Assembly: GCA_037367355.1 (NCBI GenBank)
Contig: CM074700.1
Coordinates: forward strand, 2,480,001 to 2,544,000
Length of the DNA: 64,000 bases
Source of the DNA: Neoscytalidium dimidiatum
Taxonomy: Eukaryota; Ascomycota; Dothideomycetes; Botryosphaeriales; Botryosphaeriaceae
Direction: 5' to 3'
Shown here: one piece after another, positions 11,592-24,435 of the stretch
Layout: every line of letters begins with the position of its first letter
Numbering within the stretch: the first letter of the stretch is position 1
The notes under the pieces: model-generated
What the model saw: the letters and a program-made list of their open reading frames with translations, nothing else
Databases searched by the model: none
What the model was told of the DNA's origin: nothing
Translations under genes and position numbers: made by a program

Positions 11592-14500
11592 TGGCATAGG
11601 GCCATCTTAGGTGTAGAGCGCCACAAGTGGACGGAGTATTCTATGCCCCCATCTTCAATTTTCTGGAAGATCGTCCCACGGTCGATCGTAGTCCTTTCAT
11701 TGCCCCTTGCTCTAAAATTTTTTTTCTCTGCCTTTTATTATCCCCACCACCCTCGGATGGAAGGATACGAAGGAGCATTGGCGTTTTAGAGAGGGGGAGC
11801 AAGAAGGGTGGGGAGGGGTTTGAGGATCTCTGGTTCAATAATTTGATGCGGACGCTAATGCCACCTTCCCGCTTCCCCGGGTTATATGAAACTCAACTGC
11901 TGCTGGGATGCCCGTTTGGTTGGCTACTGCGGGCGCGGGCGGCAGTCGGCGGGTGGTCAGGGCGTCCATCCGAAGTCGACTTGGTAGCAGCAGCGCTTGC
12001 ATTATCTTTTCTAATCCATGTCGGCCTCGCACCGCTCCGGACGGACCAGCCCGAGCCCGACCAGCCTTGGTCTTGGGAGCCTAAAACCGAGCCGCCAAGA
12101 TATGGTTTCTCGTGTCGTGGGATCCCATGCATGTCGAAGAGACAGAGGGGGAGACGGAGGGAAAGAGAAGGTCATGATGGCGAGCTGGTCTGTCGGTGGT
12201 TTGTGCGTTTACGTGCGTGAGAACCTGGTGTAGCATTTGGACCGATGACGCTTCAAGAAATACTTCATTTTTGCTTTCACTTTCTTCTACGCGAGCATGG
12301 GTAATCGGTCTCTGGCGTACGTATGTAGCGGGGCCTTTGCTCCCCTTGGACAGTCCGTGGTCTAGATAGATCTGCAAGTATCGATGGTAGGTCCAACGAT
12401 CCGGTGTCTTGATATTTGGGTCCCGGTGGCTTGAGATCCTGCACACATTGCACGCCCACAGCTCCTGAGTAATGACTACCCATGGACCCGAGTGATGGGT
12501 CGAGGGACCGCGGGCAGAACCTGTACTGCGGAGGATGTAGGTTATGGCCTTGTGCCGACGAGGTAGAGTGCTTGGCTACCCTTCGGTAAGCACCGGAGGG
12601 CTGGATACTGGGAAGAAAAGCACAGGCGTAAGTTCAAATTCGAACGGGGAAACGGGAGGAATCGAGGCTCTGTCGCCGCTCACTGACAAAGACCACCAAA
12701 TTGGTGCAAGTTTAGACGGTAGGGCTTTGATTTGGGCGGTAAGTCCCTCGTGGCGCTGGCAGTCGGAGAGTCGATGCGAGACAAACCGCTTGCGTTGTCC
12801 GCGTCTTGGGCTGGCTGGGCTGGCCGGGCTGAGGAGAGCCTAGAACTTGGTCTATCCCTTTCACCTCCACTTCCCGCGTGCCCTCCTCTCGAGAAGCCTC
12901 CACTTCGAGGGTAGTACTTCTCGAAACCCTAGGCCGGCGGAGCCTTTCATCTCTGTGCCCTGGGCCCGCTGTTTCCTTTGCAACGTAGGCAATGGCGAGC
13001 TTGTGAGGCACAGGGGTTCACTTCACGTGCCCGTCTATGCCCACGCCTACAAAGATAGGCGGGGAGCACCGGGCACCAGGCGCCGGGCACCGTTGAATCG
13101 GGCAGGTCGCTTGGGCTTTCTGTCGTTCGTTTCCTTCTGGTTGGTGCTTCCCAGATCCGCGGAGCTGAGCAGCAAGAACGGAAAAAGAGAGAGATGCGAA
13201 TGATCAAGCGGGCGGTGGTTGTTGCGCATCTCGCTTGCGTGGAAATGAACTCGATACCTACATTTGATTTCTCCCCACGTGGGCAACAAGGTCCTCGGCG
13301 ATAGATGATCGTCGTTCGGTGAAATGCTTCAGGGCCTGGGCAATGGGCATGGGCGAGGGAGGGTGCCGCTCGAGTCAAAAAGAAGGTTTAATTTGGTGTT
13401 TCTAGAAGACTGATCTTTTTTTTTTGGTTGATGCCTCCGTCGTCGGCGGGGCGTTTCTCATTGATTTTGGGATGGGATTTGCCGGATCGTTGATCAGCTT
13501 CCTTCGCCTTACGGGGCGCGGGAGCTCTCAATAAGGATGCGGTGGTTTCCGCCGACCAAGCTAGAAGAGGATAAGAAAACGGCACCATGGACGGTGGAGG
13601 TACTGTAGCGGTGAGCACAGTGACGAGCGCTGATGAGCACCGGCATGTGCGCAGCGGCATGGCCTCTTTTTTTCGGTGTTCTTCTGCGCGCGCAAAAAGT
13701 CGCTCGTTGGAGTCCTGGCGCGAGCAGGGTTTCGAGTGTGTGCGTGCGTGCGTGCGTGAGTGTCTGGGGCGTTTCGACCGTCCGTCCTTTTCCCCTTCCA
13801 CAACGGACCAAGACGGTGTGATGATGAAGCAAAGATGGTCCCTGACTAGCCCAGCCCAAGGCACGACCTGCAGATCTGCAACAGCTTCGGGCACCGGGCA
13901 ATTTGTAACAATGGGTCGCCGGTTCATCGCACGCGCTGAGCAGCGCTTTGCTGGCAAAATCTTTGCGCGGTCTCGTGGACGACAGCATCAACGTTCCATC
14001 ATCATTAATGCTCATCGACGAAGGGGCCGCTGGCCGTGGCGGCGATTCCCCATTGATTCCAGGACGCGCTCTCTGCTACACGTCCGCCTGTGGGTCCAAC
14101 GAGCTGCCCGCCCTTGGTCCGACATGGATACGGGCTGTTCGCTCCGTGGATTCTGCGCCCTCTGCACCTCTTGCCTTGGAGCCTCTTCCCGCTCCGCCTC
14201 CTTGCACCCACACACCAGCTCCCCCGCGACCGTCCAAAAAGCAAATCGATGACGCCGAAGTGGTGCGCATGTACGTATGCTGGTCTCGTATGCCAACGGC
14301 TACGCCCGCAGCCGAATGCCGCGCCGTTGCAACGTCTGCGTCAACCGAACACAGCCTCGTCAGCGCAGGCATAACGCATGATGCTACAACGGAGTGGCGA
14401 TGGGGCGGCTGCGGGTTCGTAAGGCTTTCCAACGTTAAGCCTGGGGAATATAACTAGGCGCGGGACCAATCCTCGTCCCTCAGCTGACCGTGACAGGCGC

Positions 14501-15386
14501 CCAGACAGCGAGCGGGCGTACTCTATAGACCAGGCCGTCTTGCAAAGCGTTGAGCCCGAGAGCGCGACTGCACCGAGGAGTCGAAGCAACTTCCCGGATT
14601 GCGAGTGAACGGAGACGGTGACGTCTGCGTCGACTTGGCGGCCCAAGCCCGCTCCGCTGCTCCCCAGCCAGAGGAATACTACGTGGTTACTTTTTCGACC
14701 CGACAAGCTGCGATGAGCATGCTCGCGGGACGAGGGGACACCCTTGCTCGCCACCGCTCAGGTCCGCCGTCCACTGCCTAGCTTCGCAGCTTTGCGGTTT
14801 GTCCGCGCTCCGCGGGCTCGCCGGCCGGCGAAAAGTCGAAGTGGAATGTGCGCAACGGCCGGCCGCGATGCGCCCGCGCGGCGACGGCGGGCCTTGTTTT
14901 GGCCAGCGAAGACGCAGCGGTCGGGCGGATAGACGGGCGGGCTCCTTGGCCAGCCCACCCTCCTGGCGGCGAAGCGCGGAGGAGGTGTGAGAGGGGTAGT
15001 TGCGCGGACAGCGCAGAGGAGAGGGGGGAAAAAAAAAAATCGGGCGGGATGCGAATGGCGGTGTTGAGAGTGAGGCAGACGGGCGTCAAGCGTCAAGCGA
15101 GCACGACCACGGCTCCTTGGCTGGCCTATGGGGCATATGGCTGCTGCTGTTTGGTGGCACAGCGCGCCTTGTCATGGCACCATCCTGCCCATGCCCCCCA
15201 TGGCTGCGCTGTTCACCAGAATGCCCGGCGCTCGACGGCAATCAAACCGGGCCGAAGCTGCGGACGGTGATGAGCGTGACATTGGACATGCGGCGGCTCC
15301 GGATCCTGAGTCGCTGGGGCCATTGCGTGCGGATGGCAGGCCAGCTCATCCTTGCACTGAGCAGAGATGGCATCATGGGGCGGCCG

Positions 15387-15665
15387 GGCTGCGGCTGCGG
15401 CTACGGCTGCGGCTGCGACTGTGACTGCGAGTTGGGGCATTGGGGGCAGCCTGGGCGGGAGATGGTGTGCTGCTGCTTTGCAGTGGCGGCACGGCAGACG
15501 GCGACCAGCGAGCGCGTCTCGGGCGGAGATTGCACGCGGTGGGCGCGAGATTTGTGGCTGCGCGAATCCCGATCGGCCACGCGCGCGCTGCAGGTGCAGG
15601 TGCAGGTGGGAGCGGGAGTGGGAGTGGAAGTGGGAGTGGGAGAGGGAGAGGGAGTGCAAGGGCGA
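15387..15665. repeat. Two imperfect G-rich hexanucleotide repeat tracts
   Basis: About 15387-15432 is an imperfect GGCTGC/GGCTAC array. About 15589-15660 changes from GCAGGT units to GGGAGT units. Both lie outside genes and create the long low-complexity open frames seen here. Confidence 0.75.
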
Positions 15666-16318
15666 GCGCAAGCGGGAGAGAAGATGGGGGATGAGCTTCT
15701 GTGAAGCTTCGCTGCAGGGCAGGTGCAAATATGCTACACTGCTTCCAGTAAGGCAGGCAGCCTCCGCGCCCGCCCAGCCACGTGTGGTGATTGCCTCTTT
15801 GGACCACGGCGCATGCTGAAAGCAGCAACCGCCCCTCGCATCCCCAGCCTGTGTCCTTGCATAATCTCCCTCTCCAAATCCCGCCGTGCCCTTTAATATA
15901 AGCTTCTTATGTCCTGCTAAATATCGATAAGGAGATCGCTCCGACGCCACGACGCGCTCGTCTCGGGCTGCTCGGCACCATCCGAGAGAGAGAAAAAAAA
16001 TGTTGGCGAGCCCGGCACCCGAGAGGGGCAGCGTGTACCTAAGCGTGGGCGCCGTGTTGGAGCTGCCGCGCAAGGGCGAAGACGCGTATCCTTGTGACCT
16101 GTGTGCGACCCAGACGCTCGGGAGCCAGAGGAAACGGAGCGTCTGCCACTGGTCACGTCGCTCTTACACCGGGGATTTTTCTCTGGCTCCTGCATGAAAT
16201 CGCCGCCCAGAGGTTGATTGAGCGCCGTGGAGACGGGGAGGCGCGGAACGAACGGCACCGCACGCAACGGCATGACGCGAGACAAAGGCAAGACAGGAGC
16301 ACCGCGCAGCCTGCGGAC

Positions 16319-16357
16319 GGCAGGCAGGCAGGCAGGCAGGCAGCGGCAGCGGCAGCG
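16319..16357. repeat. GGCA tetranucleotide run followed by GGCAGC units
   Basis: Tandem GGCA units run directly into GGCAGC units. It is a simple microsatellite with no coding role that I can support. Confidence 0.8.
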
Positions 16358-16676
16358 GGCGTGGGCATGGCGGCGGAGCATCGAGACAGCATCGACGGCT
16401 GCTGCAACTGCGCTCCACCGCACACCGGCGCGCGGCTCAACCAGTCGTTGGGCGGATTCACTGGATGGGCAAGGCAGCTCCCATCAGGGCAGCCCGGGCA
16501 CAGCAGTTCGGGTGTGTACACAGTAGCGTGCTTGGTGTGGGAGCAGGTGGGGTTCGCGCGTAAGTAGCAGGGTGGCTGCTGGGCCGAGCAGATTCAGCGA
16601 GGCGTCGGGGCACCGCTGGCACTCAACAGCACAGCGAAGAAGAAGAAACAACCCTTCAAAATCCACACGAGGAATT

Positions 16677-16741
16677 GGGGCTGTCGTCCAGACGTAAATA
16701 TCGGACACGCTTGGCTGTGATTTTTGTACGCCCGGGTGATG
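16677..16741. repeat. Decayed copy of the ~65-bp palindromic element
   Basis: The left arm GCTGTCGTCCAGACGTAAA and the right arm TTGTACGCCCGGGTGATGGC are imperfect inverted copies of each other about 65 bp end to end. They match the arms of the copies at 24.4, 40 and 46 kb. Most arm-to-arm differences are transitions. Confidence 0.5.
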
Positions 16742-16829
16742 GCGCGAACTGTCGAAAGGTTGCGGTCCGGAGGGTGGTTTCTTCTGCCACCGGCCGTGAC
16801 AGCAGGTGCATGGCAGCAGAGCTCTGCTC

Positions 16830-16860
16830 CCTGGGGGGGTGGGGGGGGGGGGGGGGGAGG
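16830..16860. repeat. Long guanine run
   Basis: Two G runs, the second about 17 long, separated by single T residues. It could form a G-quadruplex and may be prone to sequencing or assembly error. Confidence 0.8.
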
Positions 16861-18261
16861 CTGCGGTGGGAAGCGAGTGTGCAAGCGCAACACAATTGCA
16901 TTGCAAGCGTGGAGCAGCGCTGGGCTGGGAGGCAGCGCGTGCGAGGGCGAAGATCGCTATCTTTTGCCGAGCGGAAATTGGCCAGCAGCAAGAGGCTCCC
17001 ACGGGAGCGCAGGGAGCAATGAGGTCATGTAGCAACAAGCGTAGGGCGAAAGGGCGGTCACTGTTTCGAAGTGCGGTTTGATGAGGCACGTCGGGCAACT
17101 GGGGGTGCTGGGGTGCTGGACTGCTGCTGCTGCTGTATCCCATAGGCGCACGGGCGCGGGCTGCACCGGCGGGCTGGCGTGGGTGCGTGGGTGTGCTGGA
17201 GGTGTGCTGGTGCTGGGCTGGTGCTGGGCTGGCGGACGCTGGACGCTGGATGCTGGCTGGGGGCGACATTGCGGCGCTGCTGCAACACCTGCACTGCCCT
17301 GGCGAATCGCAGGCCCGCTTGGCGGGCGCCCGCAGGACCCTGACTTTGATGTCATCGGCGGCGCGAGTAAGCCTGCCTCTGGTGCCACAGCCGATGCGCA
17401 TCCCCGGCCCCCCAGCGACAGGGCCCGCCTGTGTCTGTGTCTGTGTCTGCGCATGTCTGCGTCGTCCGGCGCCTGCAGCATCAGCCCCCCCTCAGTGCGC
17501 GGCGGCTGGCGGTGGGCGGCGCGCGCGCTCGGCGGGGGGTGGCAGCAGTGGCAGTGGTAGTGGCAGCGGCCGCAGCAGCAGTGGCAGCAGCGTGGAGCCA
17601 GCGGGCGCGTGGGCAGCGACGTGCGCGGCGGCCATCGTGCCGGCGGGCGATCTGGTGCAAGCGCAAAGCCAGCGGCTCCCAAGTTGGGAATATGACCGAC
17701 TACCGGCGCGGCCATGCGTCATACTCTGTGCTGACTCTCGCGTTGCCCACACCCCTGCAAGGCGCTGGGCTGCCCCCCGCCCAGTGCGCACACTGCCAGC
17801 CATTACCGCCGCTGCACCCGTCCCGGCGCCGCTGTATCGCTCCTTGTCCTTGCGCCCTGCAAGAAGGCACTACACTCCACCACACCTCCAACACCACCGA
17901 GCAGCCAGCTTCATCTTCCACCGCGCCCCCAATTCCACGCGCCCCAACCCGCCATCCCCCTCGCCCATCCGGTATCCACCCGCCTCAGCATCCCAAGCTG
18001 CCCGAGACAGGGTCAGGGTCCACTGCTCGTCTCTCTGCTAGCGCTAGCCTCCGACAGCACCAAATTCTGCGTGCTCCACGTTACCGCGCCGGCGCCTGGT
18101 AGTCTGCACGCCTTTCCCGCCGCACTGCTGCGCTAGCCGCTACTTCATATCGACTTCTCACCTTTCCCACCCAGCGACCGTCCGACCACACTTGGCACCG
18201 GGAACCTCTCGCCAGCAACCCTCCTCCTCGCTCCCACAACCTCCCTGCACCGCGCCGCATC

Positions 18262-18923
18262 ATGTCTGCGACCCAGCAGCCCGACGCCGCGCCCACCTCG
18301 GCCATGCCGCAGGCCGCCAATGACCCCCACAGCACCTCCGCCATCGTCGACGACGAATACGTGAGCCCCGCATCCTCCTCGTCCTCCATCAACGAGACCG
18401 GCCAGCCTGCCCACCTGCCGAGGCCAAAGCTGGGCAGCCGCAAGTCCAGCGGCACCATCATCATCCCGCGCGACAGCCCCCAGGTCGAGCTCGGTGAGGA
18501 AGAGGAGGAGTACGACGAGAACGATGCCCGCACCATGAGCCCGAGGAGGACAAGCGAGGAGATCGAGAAGATCAGCCAGGAAGCTCGTGAGGCTTTGATA
18601 CAGTGAGTCGCAATCGGCCGCATCGTGACTCTGCCTTCCTTTGCTAACCCCGCCGCCTTGACAGACAAGCGAAGGCTCTCCAGGCCAGCCTACTCAGCAT
18701 CGTCGACCGTGTTGAGTCGGTGCGATGCGAACACGAAAAGCTCGAAGGGGGCAACCGCTTCCTGCAATCGTAAGTTGACGTCGCCAACTTCCCCTGGCTT
18801 TCTCTTTATAGCAGATGCTGACCTCGGGTTCCAAGATACATTGGTGAGCTCATGCAGACAAGCAAGCTCACCGCTGCCGGTGCTGCAAAGGCAAAGGCCA
18901 CAAAGGGTCGTCCCATCAAATAA
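18262..18923 (+). CDS. Short coiled-coil (SCOC/Slo1-like) protein
   Basis: Three exons (18262-18602, 18665-18769, 18836-18923) give 177 residues. The N-terminal ~110 residues are low-complexity and acidic, with Ser/Pro stretches and an EEEEEYDENDA block. The C-terminal part forms a short leucine-rich coiled coil: ALQASLLSIVDRVESVRCEH then KLEGGNRFLQSYIGELMQ. This matches the SCOC family pattern (V-x-x-E-x-x-K-L-x-x-E-N-x-x-L-x-x-YI-x-x-LM). SCOC proteins and yeast Slo1 bind ARL-type GTPases at the Golgi, which is known for the family and only inferred here. Introns are 18603-18664 and 18770-18835; the second ends in AAG. The tail is basic (KAKATKGRPIK). It stands alone in gene-poor DNA. Confidence 0.8.
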
Positions 18924-21900
18924 ACCGCTCCATCGGTCTCCACTGCCTGCAATGAGATGCAAACCGGCGCCGACATACTCAACGACATCATCCTTCCTAC
19001 ACAAGCGGCACTTGTCGGCACTGGCATCGCATTCGACGGAGTCTCTCTGGATATCGTTTCCATTACCGGGTTTGCCTAACATCCTTTACCCCTCATCATT
19101 ATCGACCCTTCAACACGGCTGAAACGACGCTTAATCACTGATCGGGATATCTGGTCAACGCCCGCGGAACGACACGACCATCACCAGAAGGCTTTGGCGA
19201 GGCCGCTCCTTTCATCATCGACATCATCAACACTCAAATTTGCCATTGGCGACATATTTCCGCCCTCTGTTAGTCGCGTTTACGAAGCGTGCATAGCGAA
19301 AGGCTCGTCGGCGTTCCATCGGTTCACATGTTTGCTTGGTTGGGCTCATTTTCGGCTTCAAAATCTTACCATTACCACACTTAAACCTTCGCTCCACTCG
19401 CTGTACAGACATCAATCGCACCACCCTTTACGACATCTATCTTCGTCGCACTTAGTTCCGTCATCGGCCACTACCGTCCGACTGATCGACGAGATGGCGG
19501 AAACCACTTCATAGGGATACCCTAGGGCACGAGGAGTACATCATCACCGGCGTTTGTTTGCTTTCTTCATTTCGGGCTCCCTAACACTGTATTCTTTCCA
19601 TTATCCTGTCTCTGCAACATAGCGATTGCTATGCTCGGTTCTGCTCCAGTCCAGCGGCTCTGTTGGGATCAAGGAATTGCTTTGGGTTTGTCGCGTTTTC
19701 TGGAATTCTCATTGTTCGGAGAGGATGGGACGGGAGGGCAGTCATTGTGCTATGCTCTAACATATTATGTTGAAGGTGGCGGCTGAATACACGAGAATCA
19801 GGGGACGGCCAAAAAGACGGAGTTGGTCGCACGGTACAGCCTCGCGCGCGTCGCGCTGCGGGAACATCACATGGAGACGCTCATTGCTGGAGACGGAAAA
19901 GAGCATGAGCCGCACAAGAGCAGCATGGGGTCCATCGAGACACGGCCGCCTCTGAACGATATTATTTTTTGGCCTACTGTGTTTGCCTGGCATTAGCCCT
20001 CGGATGAGCGGCGTATGGCTGTTAGAAGAACTTAGGATTATACCCGTTTCCTTTTGTCTCTTAACAGGCGGTTTCCAATCAAAAGAAAATTCTGGACGCA
20101 AAAGTTTACTTGATCACGGGCTGTGTCACTTCCACTTCCTCTTTCTAGCCCGGAGGGGGCTCACGCGATGGGATGGGGGGGGGGCAGGTCGGGAAGGATC
20201 TTCATGTTTGGGATCTTTGCCTCTGCGTGAAAAGGGCGTTCTTCGGGCTTCTCTCACGGCTCTCTTTTCTCCACCGGGCAACGGGGTGCGGGTTTTGGGG
20301 TTGCGTGTGTCTCCACAGATCCGGTCGCTCATGTGGCATTAGCATTAGCACATCATTTGTACGAGTAGTCATGGAGAATCATGAGAGTATGCAGGATGCT
20401 GTGAGACGCCGGCCTCCCTCCGCTTTCCCTTGTCCCGTTCCCCGACACACTAACTTGCTGCGAACAATGCCAGACTGACACATAGGCATTCACTCGATCA
20501 ACACACCTGTTGCTGATCACTCCCAAAAGAAGCACCTTGTCGCGGCTACTCTTAGTCGATTTTCGCCATTGGGAGACGCCTGCCGTGATCGGGATTCGCC
20601 TCGCCCGGTTTTCTACATAGTGTTGCGTTGGAAGTGATCGTCACTTTTTCCATCCTCTTGGCCGGGACGGATGAAAAGCGAACCTGTCGTGCTACAAGGA
20701 TTCTCTTCGGGTACATGTCCACCCTCGCTCCTCCCTTTTCCCTAAGATCTGCCAGTAGTTGCATGTCCATAGACGTATCCGTGCAGGTACCGTTGCACAA
20801 CCGCGGTGGACTTTCTGTCGTCCCCCACATTTGTCTACTTTCATTGGCTTGCCTTTTTTTTTCTTTTTGCTTAACCTTCTTTTTTTTTTTTTGAACGGTT
20901 ACATTGGTTCACAAAGAACTGCGGGATACACACATCATTCATCATCGCGATGCCAGCCATTCGCCTTGGCTAATAGGCCCAACCCGCTTTTTCTCTCCAT
21001 TCCCCCTTCATACCATCGTGCCCGCCGTACATCTGTATTTTCAGACGTGAATCATATCATGCGCATGTAACAACGCATCCATCAGCTGCCCATCAAATCA
21101 GAAGAGCCTCAGACCTTCTGACGAAACCCAAGAGATCAAGGTTGGTGTGTCAGCAAATCCCAATCTCGTAGATCTACACGATATTTGGCCGGTTAAGCAA
21201 GTGCCCCCTTCGTTTTTCTTTTCCCCTCGTCTTATTCTTCGATCTTTGAAGATTTCAGGCGCCCTGCGCTTTGACTGATGGGAAAAAGGATTATGCTTAT
21301 TGGGAGCGTTTCCCCGATGTCGGAGAATTCCAGTGTGCGAATTAGCGATTGACAAGAGTTGTTCACGGCTGATGATGGAATTGAACGGGTGGAAGAAATA
21401 CAAAGAGCTTGCGCGCATGTACCACCATGGCAAGGGTTTGCGAACGGCAATATCGGGAGCCGGCGACGGGGCATACGTGAGATTGATGCACGGAAGCCAC
21501 TCGCCGTTAGGATGGGGTTGGAGTTTGAGAGACGCGGGGACTTTGGTTGGGCAGAATGGGGGAGAGGACGGAAGTCGGGGAAGACAAGAATGAAGGCTGA
21601 CGGGCGCATGCGGTAATTATAATGAAGATCATGATGCGTATATGTTTCATCTTCCAAGGATGCATGTTTGCGGTCCTGCTTCGCAGGGGCTTCACCTGCT
21701 CTGGACATGACGACTCCCTTCCCCTCGTGATTCCCCGACGGGCGAACCACAGCCGCAGAAGCCGTACGCATAAGATGCGAACCCACGCCCTTAGAAGGAA
21801 CTTGACTCGACATCATCGAACTCGGGCAAGTTCTCCGGCACACGATGGCAACCAAGACGCGGGAAAGATGAGAAGACAAAGCACTGGCGGCTGGTGTGCT

Positions 21901-23608
21901 GCTGACTATGGACAGGGTCTCTTGTTCGACTGTTAGGTTGAGACTCGTCCTGACGAGCCCTTCTCTGCCTTGTTCAGCTCAGCTGGCACCGGCGGCGACG
22001 ATCAGCGCGGGTCGTGGTGGATGATCATCGGTGGTTTTTCAGGTCAATCATCAGCGGCGAAGACAGCCAATCATGTGGTGCGAGACAGTCTGTGGTCGCT
22101 CGAGGGATTTGGCCGGCCGGCAGCAAACGGTCGCGCGTTGTCTCAGCAGCCTTTTGTCCATGTCACCTGTTCTGCTGCCTACCGCCTCGGTCGGCGGCTC
22201 GTTAGCAATAATACGCCGATCAATTGGCTGTCGCTGATCACAACCGGTCAAACGACGGGGGTGTGCGTGTGAGGACGTTGTTCGGCGGCGCGAGCGATAG
22301 CGGCGGGCGGGCGTGAGGGGCTGGCAGTCTCCGTTTCGGCGAAGGTTGTCCGACGAAGCGACGGCATGGCGTGGCGGCGAAGCAGCGAGTGGTGGCAGAG
22401 GCATATGCAGGGCAATGAGAGCGAGTTCTCGCATGCCGTTTCGGCGGCGGCGGCAAAAACACGCGAGCTAGTTGACTATCGACTGCCACTCCACAGGATC
22501 GTCGGCTCCCACAGCAATCGCTCCAGCAGGGCAACCGCATACGAGGTATTCGTGCAGAGATCTCGAGCGGGACAAAATTGGCACGTAATTCCGTCGCAGC
22601 TTCTGCATCAGCGCAGCTGCTTCAACTCCCGATGGCTGAGTCGTGAACTGACCACTGGGGGCGCAACATACAACGGACACACGATGCGGCGGTACGTAAC
22701 CCCAACGCATGGTCGCTTTATTCCGCCGTGCACCGAAGACGACGCGGCGCTAACAATGGCGGGCAGTCAAAGCAGAGGCAAAGGAAGCAAAGAAAGGTTG
22801 GACGTTAGGGGAGGATGCTAAGGTGGGTGGCGCTGGTGGGTGGGCACGCGCGCGTGCGGCGCCGCGGCTGAGGGTTGAAGCGAGAATGGGCATGGGCATG
22901 GGCGAGCAGGTGACAAGCACGACTCCGCTTCGTGTTGGCGTGTTCTGTTGCGTATCGCCCCGGCGGGAGTGGGAAAAATAAAAGCGGACCCCGGCGGTGC
23001 CCAGTGAGCTGGCAGTTGGTGCGCAGGCGAAGCAGAGGAAGCCACTGGAAGCACAAGTCATCAGTGGGCTGCGTAGATCTCTGACGGTCAGCAAGCATCA
23101 GGCGTCGATCAGGCAAGGCGGATTCTGGTGGCCGTGGAGTAGGAGCAGGAGGCACAGGAGGGTTCTGGCAGATGGGAGTGCGGAGGGCGAAAGGCGCGCA
23201 AGCAGTTTTGTGCTATGTGAGAAGCTGTGCGGTTACGTCGAGAGACGTCAGCCAGCTGGACTGCAGGTGGTGTCGGGGTGCGCGGCTGGCTGACGGCGGC
23301 GCTGGGAGGCGGCATTCGCAAGCGGCGCCTGCAGCACGACGGAAGCGGGCTTGTCGTGCCTGTGTTACCTGGTCGGCGGGTGCTGAAGAAGATGCGTCGT
23401 GGCGTTGGAGACGGCTCCCGCGATTGGCGGCGGGTGGAGTCATAGAAGGCCGTCTCATGATTCCGCTCGCCTTCTGAGGCGCACACGCGCACTTGGCTGA
23501 GCTGTCGGCCTGGCGGGCGGGCAGCGGGAGGGCAGCAGCACGATGATCGCGGGTGTGGTGGGCAGATGTACAGAGGTGAGATGACGCAGGGTCCAGCTGC
23601 GGGCAGAG

Positions 23609-23699
23609 AGCCTCGCTGCTGCTGCTGCTGTCGTCGTCGTAATTGTTGTTGTTGTTTGTTGTTGTTGTTTGTTGTTGTTGTTGTTGTTGTCGTCGTCGC
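23609..23699. repeat. Compound trinucleotide repeat (GCT, GTC, GTT)
   Basis: GCT units lead into GTC units, then a long GTT array with a few GTTT slips, then GTC again. The tract is nearly symmetrical in its unit order. It is in non-genic DNA. Confidence 0.85.
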
Positions 23700-24374
23700 A
23701 GCCGGTGTCGCTGTGCGCTGCGGTGCAATGGAGTCGGTGGCACGGTTTGGACCGCGCTGTTGCCTCGTCGATGCCTATATTTTCGGGGCGCCAACCGCGC
23801 TTTGCGCTTTGCGGGATGCGGGATGCGGGATGCAATGCGCAGCCACTTCAGTTGACGAGCGTGCCTGCCCCGAGACGTGCATGCTGCTGCATGCTGCCCA
23901 CTGCCCACATGTGCCTCCACCTCCACCCTCCACCCTCCACCTCTCATCCTTCCTCTTTCGGCCTGCCCCTCTTGGGCGAGTCCCGCCGTCTGCAATATTG
24001 TTTTGCACGGTACTGCAGTGCTCCACTCCGCCGTTCCTGTCTGCCTATCGTCCCTGACTTTTCAGTCTGATCCTGTGTGCCTGCAGACTGATCCAAACAT
24101 ATTGGTAACGCAATCTGCTAACTACGCCCAGTAGCCATTCGAAGAGCTAGTATTTTCTTTCCTTTCTTGATCCAATCTCCTTTGTTTCCAATTATTGAGC
24201 TACTGAATTGCCCACAGTCCCTCCCCTTCACCACCCACTGTGGAACGGACGTGCGATAGCAGGTGAGCGTGTGGTTTAGTCTTTTCCAGCAAACCTTCGA
24301 TGGAACCCAACATTTACATGTACAATCGGTTTCGGATGGACTGCAGCAGCAAGCAACTGCACATATACGGAATC

Positions 24375-24435
24375 GAATCAGTCGTCCGGACATTCAGGCA
24401 TGCTGGTATTGTTTATATTTGGACGACTATTTTGA
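24375..24435. repeat. Palindromic ~60-bp element, copy at 24.4 kb
   Basis: The left arm is GAATCAGTCGTCCGGACATT and the right arm TATATTTGGACGACTATTTT. The arms are imperfect inverted copies and match the consensus GAAGCAGTCGTCCGGACGTA. It lies in gene-free DNA. Confidence 0.6.

Larger units (their letters stand above)
10341..18261. other. Large gene-poor, GC-rich region with simple repeats
   Basis: No gene is supported in these 7.9 kb. Long open frames (up to ~305 codons near 16484-17401 and 15213-16073) are proline/arginine/alanine-rich, overlap each other on both strands and have no domain signature, as expected from GC-rich DNA. Visible items are a T run near 11146, a GT/GC alternating tract at 11555-11591, GGCTGC-like and GGGAGT-like repeats at 15387-15660, a GGCA run at 16319-16357, a long G run at 16830-16860, GCTGG-rich sequence at 17190-17265 and a C-rich probable leader from about 17740 to the SCOC start. 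Confidence 0.6.

Noticed and set aside
12625..12650. TTCGAAC-type B-box-like sequence
   Set aside because: Neighbouring sequence does not fold as a tRNA on either strand.
15213..18041. Several long overlapping open frames (284-305 codons) on both strands
   Set aside because: They are Pro/Ala/Arg-rich, driven by simple repeats and high GC, overlap each other and lack conserved motifs or splice-supported extensions.
23213..23995. 260-codon minus-strand open frame with poly-Gln/Asn-like stretches
   Set aside because: Its distinctive stretches come from the trinucleotide array at 23609-23699; there is no recognisable domain.
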